DNA of 64,000 nucleotides from Mycoplasma sp. CSL7491-lung (GTDB lineage: Bacteria > Bacillota_I > Bacilli_A > Mycoplasmatales > Metamycoplasmataceae): assembly GCF_018913965.1 (NCBI RefSeq), contig NZ_JAHMHG010000001.1, positions 248,001-312,000 of the forward strand. Direction: 5' to 3'. Shown here in pieces: positions 54,779 through 64,000 of the stretch. Under the pieces are notes generated by a model. That model had not been told where the DNA came from and did no database searches. It was given only the letters and a program-made list of their open reading frames with translations. The translations under genes were made by a program, and so were the position numbers. How positions within the stretch are numbered: position 1 is the first letter of the stretch; each line of letters begins with the position of its first letter.

Positions 54779-57715
54779 CTATTCAATACTATTTAATAAT
54801 TTAGCTAATTCATCGTTTATAGTAAATTCATTTTGTGTTATAAAGTAATCAACTTCATAATCTTTATTAGCAAAGTCGAAGTTTTCTCTAAAAATGTTTC
54901 AAATTTCAACTAATTTACTTTCTTCGAATGAACTAGAATTTATATAATCTGCAATTTTTACTAGTGTATATAATAATTCGTAGTTAATTAATATATTATT
55001 GTATTTTCAATTTATAAAGTTTTTATAATTTACAATATGATTTTCAGAATATAATACATAATATAAATTTTCGTCAGGTTTAAAAAAAGGTGTTGTTCAA
55101 TAAAAATTGTTTTTGTTTAATAAATAATTTAGTTTATTTAAATTATTATTTTGAGAAATAAAATTATTATTTTTATTTAAAATTGCAAATTTAATATTTT
55201 TTTCATTTATTAAATCCACTAATTTATTAAATCTTTTCTTAATATGGAAATCCAAAAAGTTAAGTTTTTCTTTATCGTTACCATTATCACTATCTAAATG
55301 ATTTTTTTGATTATAATTTACATCAACTTTATTATTTTCGTTCATAAAGAAGTCTTTTTTACTTTCGAACGCCTTTAATATATAGTTATAAAGATTTGAA
55401 AGATTTTCTTTGTTATTATTTTGATTTGATAAATTATATACAAACGAGTCGAAACCATTTTGAATGTTATTTCTAAAGTTTTTGTCAATTCCGTTTTCTC
55501 GATAATCAAAAATTGTTTTTTGGAGCATTTTTTTCGAAACATTATTATATATGTCTATTGTTTCTTCTTTGTTCGCTTCTTCTTCGTTTCCTCTTGGATA
55601 TGGTGATATACCTTCTACTAATAATGCATTATCTTGAAACACAGTATCATTTATATTAGATTTAAAACTTGAGAGTAATTCTAAAACATTATTTTTGTAT
55701 TCTGTATTTTTACTTTCTAATCAATCTTTATAGGTTGTATATTTATATTCATCTTTAGTTCTATTGTTCTCTTCTTGGTTTCTATATTGATTATAACCTT
55801 CATCTTTTGATGTATCAGAAATATTTTTATTTTCTTCAAGATCGACTAATTTTTGATTGAATTTTCACATTAACGAAGAAATAAAAAGATCTCTAAAATC
55901 ACCACTAGAAATTGAATTTAATTCATTTAAATTTATTTTGTTTGAATTTATTTTTTCTTTATATAAATTTATACTTTCTAAAAATGAATTTTTAATTTCT
56001 TTTATATTCATTTTTATATTTTTGTTCTCGTTAGAAGCGAATTGTTTAAATGATTTTAACATATTATCATAATATGATTTAAATTTATCGTATGTTGATA
56101 TTTCTTTTATTTCCCCGTGATTGTATGTAGGAGTAACTATAATTTCAGTAATGTCATTTTTATATGATCCATATAACTCTTTTATAAATTCGTCTGAATA
56201 AACAATTTCAACAAAATCTAATAAAGTTATTTCATCATTCGGGGTTTTTTCACTAATAAATAACTCGAGTTTATTAATTTGTTTATTTAAAATTTCTATT
56301 GAAAATCTATATATTTCATTTAAAATAACATTAAAATTAAAGGTTTCAGCTAAATTTTTTTCATTTTTAGTTATTTCATCATTAGAGTATAATTTATTAT
56401 TTTTGATGTTATCGAGTCACATTCAGTCACTATTTCTTGTATCTTTTGTATAATCAGTTGTATCAACATTGCTATTTTGATTGTTTGAAGGTTGTTCTTT
56501 AGAATAGATACTTAAATATTTATCATAATTATCAAATAATTTTTTTCTTGAATGATTGTCGTAGTATTGTAGGAAGCGATTTATAATTGCTTTATTATAA
56601 TTTGAGAATCTATCTACTGTGTAGTTTGGAAATAGTCAATTCTCGATAATTTGATTTAAGTTTTCTAAATCTTTTATTTGAACATTTTGTATATTATTAA
56701 CAAAATTTTCATCGTTAGCTATTTTATTTAAGAATTCGATCATTTTCTTTTTGGCCATTACAAGATCTCTTGGGAGAGTAATCTCGTCATCAGCATATGA
56801 TTTTCTATTTTTGTTATAAAAGTCTAAAAAGTTAAATATATATTCATTTCCTGAATCATAAATATCTAAGTTCGAAAAATTAAACGCTAGGTATTTAGAT
56901 ATACCATCTATTAAATTAATGTTATTGCTAGTGAAAAAGTTATTTAAATTTTCTAAACTATTTTTTATTGTCAAAAGTTCATCTTTAATTTCTTCTTTTC
57001 TTTTTTCTATTTTTTTAGCAGATAATAAAACTTCGGTTTTTTTATCTAATGTTATTGTTAAAAAAGCTTGTAATTTATTAACATCATCTTCTTTTTCTAA
57101 AGCCTCATTAGCTATTGCTATATATTCGTTTGCTTTTTCTGAAACTTCTTCAAGAGCTTTATCATTTAAAGTTGTTTTGATATTATTAATATCCTCTACA
57201 GCTTTTTTTAATTCCTCTCTAACATTGTTTTTAGCTTCTTCAAGAGATACATTTATAATTTTGTCTTTTTTATTTGTGTTGTTGTTAATGTTTATATTTT
57301 CATAATATGAACCATTATCTTCTGTTGATTTAGGTATTTCTCTAGCTTCATTTAATAGTTTGCTAATTTCTTCTAATTCATTGGTAATTAATTTGTTATC
57401 TCTTATTGTACTACTTAATTTTTCACCAGAATCCTCGAGTTTGTTTTGAAGTTTTACAATTTTAGGATTATCTTTTAAATTACTATTATTTCTTATAAAC
57501 CTTTGAGCTTCGGTTAATTTATCAGCTAACTTATTTATTAACAATGTTGTATAGTCAATATTTACTTTATTCGGGTCTTTATTGTCAGCAACAATATATC
57601 TAATAATGTTATTTTGTGTTTTTTTCTTTTGAGGAATCATAATTATTGATGTTGTGGTTATTGCAATAGTTGCAAATATACTACTTCCTAAAAGAACTTT
57701 ATATCTTTTTTTCAT
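54779..57715 (-). CDS. Membrane-anchored surface protein, tandem paralogue B
   Basis: 978 residues in one code-4 frame, a clear paralogue of the gene at 50857-53790. Shared features are the anchor MKKRYKVLLGSSIFATIAI, a Lys/Glu-rich helical part with KKTEVLLSAKKIEKRKEEI identical to A, the WLFPNYTVDRFSNYN block, SDWMWLDNIKNNKLYS, SGDFRDLFISSLMWKFN and NYKNFINWKYNNILINYELL. The Gly/Pro linker of A is replaced by a Ser/Asn-rich one, so linker and surface loops diverge fastest. No homopolymer tract precedes this copy. Function unknown; see paralogue A for the tentative suggestion. Confidence 0.8.
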
Positions 57716-57905
57716 AAATTTATAAACCTCTCAATCATCTTATATAAAATTTAACATTTATTATTAGTATATAATAAATTTATTCTTTTTAAGAAAGTAC
57801 ATAATTTATGCATTAAAAAATACAAAATAGTTTTTATTTATTGTTTAAAATTAAGTTTTTACAATTTATTTTTAATTTCTTAAAAATAATTACTTAATTA
57901 CCATA
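57716..57905 (-). promoter_or_regulatory. Promoter region of paralogue B
   Basis: A 190-bp gap between the lpd-like gene and paralogue B. On the minus strand TATTATATACT (around 57775-57762) is a plausible -10, giving a ~50-nt leader; the GAGAGGTTTATAAATT stretch next to the start provides a weak ribosome-binding site. No long homopolymer. Confidence 0.45.
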
Positions 57906-59291
57906 TTATTTTCTAGCTTTATTAGAAAAATAATAATTTCTTGAAGCATAATAAATAGCTTCAGAAATAGTAGGGTGTGTTAAACTTATTTTTTCCAAAT
58001 CATTAAATTTAATATCTTTTTTCATTGCTTGTGATATTTGATTAATTATCAAACTAGCTCCATCTATAAACATTGATGATCCCAATATTAAACCAGTTTT
58101 TTTATCTACTAAAAATTTTAAAAATTCAAGATCTAAATTCGCTCCATCAGCATATGCTCTCGGTAATTGTGAAGATCTAATTATAATGGAATCATATTCA
58201 ATATTTTTTCTTTTTAGTTCTTCTTCGCTATATCCTATACCTGCAAATTCTGGATTTAAATAAACTGCCCAAGGAATAGTTTTAGTATCTAACTTCTCAA
58301 AATTATCATTTTCTAAAATATGATTAGCTATTATATCTGCTGTTTTATAAGCGACAGAAGATAACATCATTAGTCCAGTAAGATCTCCAAGTGCATAAAT
58401 ATGGCTTTCACTTGTTTGCATATATTTGTTCACCTCAACAAATCCTTTTTGATTCATTTTTAAGTTCAATAATTTAAATGAATCATTATTAGGGACTCTG
58501 CCTATAGCTAAAAGAATTCTATCTGATTGGAATTCTTTGATTTTGTTATCTATTTCTGTTATTAGTTTATTATCTTTATATTCTATAATATTAACATTTT
58601 CAATAACGTTAATATTTTTGTTCTCTAAGTATTTTCTTACTGATGTTTGTAATTCCTGATCGAAATTATTCATAAATTTTCTTGCTTCAAGAATGGTTAC
58701 TTTTGTTCCAAATGTTGAATAAAAGTATGCAAATTCAAGAGAAACTGGACCACCCCCAATTATTATTAGTGAACCCGGAATTTCTTTTAATTCTAATGCA
58801 TTGATAGAATCTAATAGTACGTTATTTATTTTTGCTGTTTCAAATCCTTTTAAGTTTAATTCTCTTGATCTAGATCCTGTTGCTAGAACTAGTTTTTGGA
58901 ATTTTATTTGTTTTTTTGATTGTGTTTCTATAGTATGCGAATTTATTACGTTGGCTTCTTCAAAAAATATTTTTACTCCGGAATTTTCTAACAGGTTTTT
59001 TATTGAGTTATTAATTTTTATTTTATTATAAATTCTTCTTTGTTGAATTTTGCCGAAATTAAAAGAAGTGTTATTTGATGTAATCCCATATTTTTCTGAC
59101 ATTTTTAAAGTATCTAAAACTTTAGCAGATTTAATCAATGTTTTAGTTGAAATACAACCTTCATTAACACATGTCCCACCAAAATGTTTTTTTTCAAATA
59201 AGGCTACTTTTTTACCGTTTTTTGCTAAAATAGATGCTAATGTATATCCTCCCGGACCTGCGCCTATGATCGCTATATCAAATTTTTTCAT
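57906..59291 (-). CDS. lpd: Dihydrolipoamide dehydrogenase-like FAD oxidoreductase
   Basis: 461 residues. FAD-binding IIGAGPGGYTLA at residues 8-19; redox disulfide C41VNEGC46 in the context GGTCVNEGCISTKTLI; NAD-binding IIIGGGPVSLEFA; second FAD motif HIYALGDLTG; C-terminal HPTISEAI with the catalytic His-Glu pair. It oxidises dihydrolipoyl groups of 2-oxo-acid dehydrogenase or glycine-cleavage complexes. Unlike many mycoplasma PDH E3 proteins there is no N-terminal lipoyl domain, and no pdh genes are adjacent, so the partner complex is not known. Start behind AGAAAGG. Confidence 0.85.
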   Translation of the reverse strand: MKKFDIAIIGAGPGGYTLASILAKNGKKVALFEKKHFGGTCVNEGCISTKTLIKSAKVLDTLKMSEKYGITSNNTSFNFGKIQQRRIYNKIKINNSIKNLLENSGVKIFFEEANVINSHTIETQSKKQIKFQKLVLATGSRSRELNLKGFETAKINNVLLDSINALELKEIPGSLIIIGGGPVSLEFAYFYSTFGTKVTILEARKFMNNFDQELQTSVRKYLENKNINVIENVNIIEYKDNKLITEIDNKIKEFQSDRILLAIGRVPNNDSFKLLNLKMNQKGFVEVNKYMQTSESHIYALGDLTGLMMLSSVAYKTADIIANHILENDNFEKLDTKTIPWAVYLNPEFAGIGYSEEELKRKNIEYDSIIIRSSQLPRAYADGANLDLEFLKFLVDKKTGLILGSSMFIDGASLIINQISQAMKKDIKFNDLEKISLTHPTISEAIYYASRNYYFSNKARK

Positions 59292-59403
59292 TATTACCTT
59301 TCTAATTATTTTTGTCTTTAAAATTATATAAATAACTTAAAAAAAGTTGAAAAAATAATCTTTTTAACCTATAAAAATAACTTTTTAGTTTTTTTAAAAG
59401 TAA

Positions 59404-59432
59404 AATCAAGCAATAAATTTTGCTTGATTTAT
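59404..59432 (-). terminator. Intrinsic terminator of the protease-lipoprotein operon
   Basis: AAATCAAGCAA (59404-59414) pairs with TTGCTTGATTT (59420-59430); T-rich sequence follows on the minus strand. Confidence 0.85.
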
Positions 59433-59434
59433 TA

Positions 59435-62083
59435 TTAATTCATTAAGTCATTTAATTCTTTTATTTTGTTATTAAATAATTCTTCATTGTATTCAGAATA
59501 AAAAACTTTTCTTGCTTTTTCTATTTCAATAAAAATTTTATCAATTAAATCTCCATTAGTCTCTCTTTTTAATGTATAAACATATTTGTTCACTTCATCA
59601 ATTTTATTGATAAGATTAATCTTAATATCATTAACATATTGAGTTGTTGTTTGGGTATCATAATTTTTTATATCATTATTTGCATATCTAAAGCTTAATA
59701 ATCTTAAACTAAACATAGCTTGTTGAATTTTATTATTTATATCCGGTGATAAGTTATTTTGAGGTTCTCATTCGAATCTTACATATTTCGCTCTAAAAGG
59801 TTGAAAATCAAAGTTCATAAGCGGATATCCTTTAGTATAACTATCTCTATTTATATTATAAGTTTCATAGTATTGTTGTGGTCCGTGATTTCCGGTTTCT
59901 GAACTGGTAAATAATCTATACGGACCAAAATCTTTGTAAGATTTTTTGCTTTGATATTTAGCTTCTTTTCAATTCGTTCCGTCATCAGAATATTTTATAA
60001 CAATATTTTTAGGCATTACTATTTTTGAGTCTAATTTAGTAGATCCTGCTCATGTAGAAAATTCAAAACTATAAAAAGTTTTTGGATTATTATTAGCGGT
60101 TTTAAATGTTATATAGTTTTTTTGATTTGATTGATCTGTATTGTGTACGTCTCAATTATCTCAACGATTACGTGAGGCATAATCAAATATATTAATATAT
60201 CCTGATTTGCCATTTGATTGATCGCTTAAGATTGTAAATTCGTTATTTTTAAACTTATATGTGCTTGGACTATAGCTTAATAAGTTTTCAGAGTTATTTC
60301 TATTATTAAAATTAATGTGTAATTCATATCTAATATTTTTTATTTTTTCAGTATTGTAAAGACCACTTAAATCGGCATATATTATTTGCTCTTTTATTCC
60401 GTTTTTTACGATTGAATTTTCATCATTTTTACTATATACATTTTTCATTTGATCTTTAGGTACTTGTATTTTATATACACCTGGATTAATACCGCTATTT
60501 ATAGCGTTTTCGTCATTAGATTTGATTTCAATAGTCATATTTTCGTTAAAAATGTCTTCAAACCTAACTGCGGATGAAAAAGTTGTTATGTTTTGTACAA
60601 TAACCTTAGCTTCTTCTGGAGAAGCTGGTGTTTTAACAAAAATGTTCTTATTAATTTTCTTGTCAAAGGAATGCTTTATTTGATTATTATTAAATGCTAA
60701 AGTAATAATAATATTATTTTCATCGTATGTTATTGAATTAAATTCAGGGATATATATGTTGTTTGAATACTCAATAGATATTTCTTTAGCAGCAAAACTA
60801 TTTTTTAATTCTTCATTATCTATATTTTGCTTAATTTCATCTCAAGAATAAGATCCTGGATTGTTAAATGAAACTTCTATACCATTTTTAATTTCGTTTA
60901 TTTCATCTTCGTTTAGTTTAAATTCATATTTATTAATATGATATTCAAATATTTGTGAATACTTGTTATTATATTTTATTTTGTATAGAACTTTAATTTT
61001 ATTTTCTTCTTTGATAGCATCAATTAATATAAACTGAACTTTACTATTTTTGTTTACGAATTCAATTTTGTCATTAGAAACTTTATTTTTTTCCGATGTT
61101 TCTACATCTTTAAATAAAGTATTATTTGAATTTTTATAATTAATTTTAGCTTTATTTAAAAGCATAAAATTTATTCCATCATAACTATTAATTGTTTGAC
61201 TTTGAAAAGTATTATTTGATATTTCACCGTTATGGATCAACTTATATTTAACAAGAATTTTATTATCTTCTTGTTTTGATGCGCTAATAAATTGATGTTC
61301 TAATGTAGTTCCTGAGAAATTGTAATTTTCCGGGTTATTTATTTCATTTTCTGGTATTGAGTTAAAATCAATAAAATTTTTATTTGTAAATTCAATTGAA
61401 ATTTTATTATTTTCGAGCTCAAAATTATATTCAGTTGATTGATTATCTTCTTCTACTGAATTATTATTAACTATTTTTTTTATGTTATAAGTAAATAACT
61501 TTGAACTGTAGTTATTATTATAAATAATGTAATTAACGCTTATAGAATTATCAAAATTATAAACATCAACAATTTTAATATTAAAGTTATTTAATTGGTT
61601 ATGTGAAATTTGTGATGTATCAATTTGAGTAGCGCTAGATGTTTTTGCTTGGTATTGAAAATTAATTTTTTTTCTTAGTTCTTCAAAATTTGGGGCTAAT
61701 TCGGTCTCTTTGGTATTTAATTCTTTATTTGTAAAAAAGCCCTCTTTAGGAATACTTGTTGTAAATGTTTTAGAAATCTTATTTTTATAAACTAAATTAT
61801 ATTTAACTAATATTTCATTTTCTTTTTTTTCTTTTGAAATTAATTGCACTAAATATTTATTAGGTGCCAAAATATAATAATTTTCATTGTTATTAATATC
61901 AGAATCTGATAAGTTGTCAAAAGAGACATCTAAAGAATTTTTATAGCTTATATTAACGATAATGTTTTCAAAATTATCTTCTTTTTTAGGGATTTGGTAA
62001 TTATTAGAACAAGATATTGATGTCAAAGTAAAAGAACTTAATAGTGTACCGGTTATTATTATTTTTCTAATCTTTTTATTCAT
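59435..62083 (-). CDS. Repeat-containing surface lipoprotein (lipoprotein-17-like repeats, discoidin-like C-terminus)
   Basis: 882 residues in one code-4 frame, starting behind AGAGGATAAAG. Lipobox with Cys25 (TSISC). The N-terminal ~430 residues hold about three degenerate repeats of ~100-130 residues with a pattern like NYYILAPNKYLVQLISK, ILVKYNLVYKNKISKTF, then G-F, resembling the lipoprotein-17-type variable-surface-protein repeat of mycoplasmas. The C-terminal ~250 residues contain DNWDVHNT, KTFYSFEFSTWAGSTKLDS, IVIKYSDDGTNWKEA and AKYVRFEWEP, a pattern reminiscent of F5/8 type C (discoidin) carbohydrate-binding domains. Its ATG overlaps the stop of the upstream protease gene by 8 nt. 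Probably a host- or sugar-binding surface protein; domain names are from pattern recognition only. Confidence 0.7.
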
Positions 62084-64000
62084 CTTTATCCTCTTCTGCG
62101 AAATTGTAGTTATAGAATCATGGAGAACTATATTCATTAGGATTTTTTAAATTAGCTCTCATTATTTGGCTAGCAAATGAATTTGTATTGTTGACATCAA
62201 ACGGGTTTTGATTTTCTAAATTTGAACCTATATAATTATGTTGTCTTGTTCAATATCTATACGCATAACTATCAAATCCTTTGTTTCCACCTCATCATGT
62301 TGCGAAGTATGTGTTATTATCTAAGTACATACTTGTTCCTGATCCTCCAGCCCCTAAGTATACAGGAGCATAATTAGATTGACTCTTAATACTAATTTGA
62401 TCATCGTCTCTTCCTGTGTATGAGCCACTTGGTCTTCGACTAATTATTCCAGAAATTTTAGATAATGGATATCCTATTAAAGCAATATTACGATTTGACG
62501 GAACTGTGATATGACCTTTTTCAAAATCTATGTTGAATTTAACGGGTTCTATGTAGTTATTTATATAATCTAATTTGTATACGATATTCATTTTTCCGTT
62601 GCGTTTGGCGTCTAGATATTGTTCATTAAAATCAGCGATAAATATAGTTAAATCAACTGTTGCAGATTTTGAAGGATCATTTTCATTTTTTTGGTCTAAA
62701 CCTGTTCAAATTATGTCGGTCTTAGCCTTAATTTTGTCGTTTGAACCATCTTGGTTAAATCTTCAATATTCATTTATTATATTATTTCTATGTTTTGGAG
62801 CTAAATTTAAATTGTAGTAATATTCATTATTGGCAAGTTTATTGAAATCTTTAATATTTTCACCGATCACATGTCTATTTGAAATTAAATAATATTTATG
62901 GTCATTTTTGTCATTATTTACTTTACCTATTATAGAAGTTGAGCCTCATAAATCATTTTTGTGTTCTCAATTTTCTGGTCTATCATCAGCAACAAATTGT
63001 ACAGATCTCATTCATGTATCTCTAGCTAATTCTCAATGTTCCTGTTTGTTTCAATTTAAAATGTCCGCATCCATTAAATAACCTTCATGGAATTTATATG
63101 GAACATTTTGATTTGGGTAATACACTTCATTATTTTCTAAAAATGAAGTGTCGTTGCTAAATAAAATTGGTTGATCATTATCTGTGTAAAATACATCATT
63201 GTAATCAAATTTATTTGAATTTATTTCAAAATTTTCTTCTTGTGATGTACTTGTATAATTAATTGTTATTTCGGAAGCTGTAGGTAACACGCCAATAGCT
63301 TTATTAGGATCAAAATTTACCCCATTTGAGTATTTTATTAAACTAGGATCACCAATAAAAATTTTATTATTTTTGTCTTTACTATCTATTATTACTTTTA
63401 TTCCTCCGTTTTCATCTCATTTAAAAATGACTTTATATTCTACGGTTGTTCTATTGCTTCCAAATCCGAAAGAAGTACTTTTATCGAATATAATTATTGA
63501 TTCATTTTTAAGTTGATTGAAATCAATCAAATATGTGTTATCATCGTTAGTTCTTGTTAATCTTTGTGCTTTAGAACTATCGTTTAATAATATATCTGCG
63601 TGAATTGTAAATTTAATTTTTGATTTTGTTGTAGTATCTTTTAAAACGGTTTTTTCGAGATATTTTTTATCTAAGTATCAATATACGTTTTCTTCGTTTT
63701 TATTGTATTTTCAATAAGTATCTTTTCAATATTGTTCAATAACTCTTTGTCTAATAATTTCATCATTAGAATTAAAAATAGTTATTAAATTTCTTTTTTC
63801 TTGGTTAAAACCTGAATAAAAATCAATGTCTGAGTTCTCCGATTGTTCAGTTTGTTTGAAGCCGGTTATCTTATATCATGAGTTACCCACAAATGTTTTA
63901 CTTACATTATGAGCAGGGTCAAAACCATCTACTTGTAGTTTAATATAAACCTCACCATTATTGTATTTTTTAATATCATTTATCTTAAATTTATCGACAT
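62076..64000 (-). CDS. Trypsin-like (DUF31-type) surface protease, 5' part beyond window
   Basis: The last ~640 residues of a protein whose start lies beyond the right edge; the frame is open to position 64000. A serine-protease triad can be placed: His in YYLISNRHVIG (codon 62871-62873), Asp in ATVDLTIFIADF and Ser in GAGGSGTSM (codon 62340-62342). This is the layout of the mycoplasma DUF31 peptidases, which include the immunoglobulin protease MIP. The C-terminus is Asn/Trp/Tyr-rich with no membrane segment, so anchoring must be N-terminal. The stop overlaps the downstream lipoprotein start by 8 nt, forming an operon. Whether it cleaves immunoglobulin is unknown. Confidence 0.8.

Noticed and set aside
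1-64000. CRISPR array, tRNA or rRNA genes
   Set aside because: Read for spaced direct repeats and for tRNA/rRNA signatures; none seen.

Overview
The window reads as a mycoplasma chromosome (Mollicutes, probably the Mycoplasmopsis/Metamycoplasma 'hominis' branch). It is very AT-rich. UGA must be read as tryptophan in almost every gene: genes that look shredded under the standard code become single uninterrupted frames under code 4. Lipoprotein signal peptides with a terminal Cys are common, and family members include PDxFFG proteins, DUF31-type proteases and several mycoplasma-type lipoproteins. I saw no tRNA, rRNA, IS element or CRISPR array.

Layout. (1) 1-9800, minus strand: the 5' part of an oligopeptide-uptake module, PDxFFG surface protein - oppA - oppB - oppC, running off the left edge. 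(2) 9964-16404: an S1-domain protein, a glucose-6-phosphate-isomerase-like protein that has lost the family's active-site motifs, an ArsR-type regulator, a 1353-residue SF1 helicase and a small membrane protein with an EIIB-like domain lacking the phosphorylated Cys. (3) 16547-22552: DegV, a small membrane protein, two RNA methyltransferases, RNase J and a solitary GIY-YIG nuclease. (4) 22980-26638: nrdF-nrdI-nrdE. NrdF has Val/Pro/Lys at three positions that are normally glutamate metal ligands, the signature of the metal-free class Ie enzymes. (5) 26800-46775: a second, complete peptide-uptake module (lipoprotein - giant PDxFFG protein - oppABCDF), preceded by a lysine riboswitch with a terminator-type expression platform. 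(6) 47251-47656, minus: a GC-richer, highly structured RNA of about 400 nt with its own promoter and terminator that I cannot assign to a known family. (7) 47980-50757: HPr, acpS, plsC, scpA, scpB. (8) 50857-64000, minus: two tandem paralogous membrane-anchored surface proteins, a dihydrolipoamide-dehydrogenase-like flavoprotein, a repeat lipoprotein and the 3' part of a trypsin-like (DUF31) surface protease.

How it fits together. The strongest biology is the pair of divergently oriented, paralogous PDxFFG-Opp modules about 20 kb apart. Each couples a large anchored HExxH protein to an oligopeptide ABC importer. Only the right-hand module carries the lysine riboswitch, so its roughly 19.5 kb transcription unit is predicted to be switched on when lysine is scarce. 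This suggests a lysine-responsive surface peptide scavenging system. The right end holds further surface and protease genes likely to face the host.
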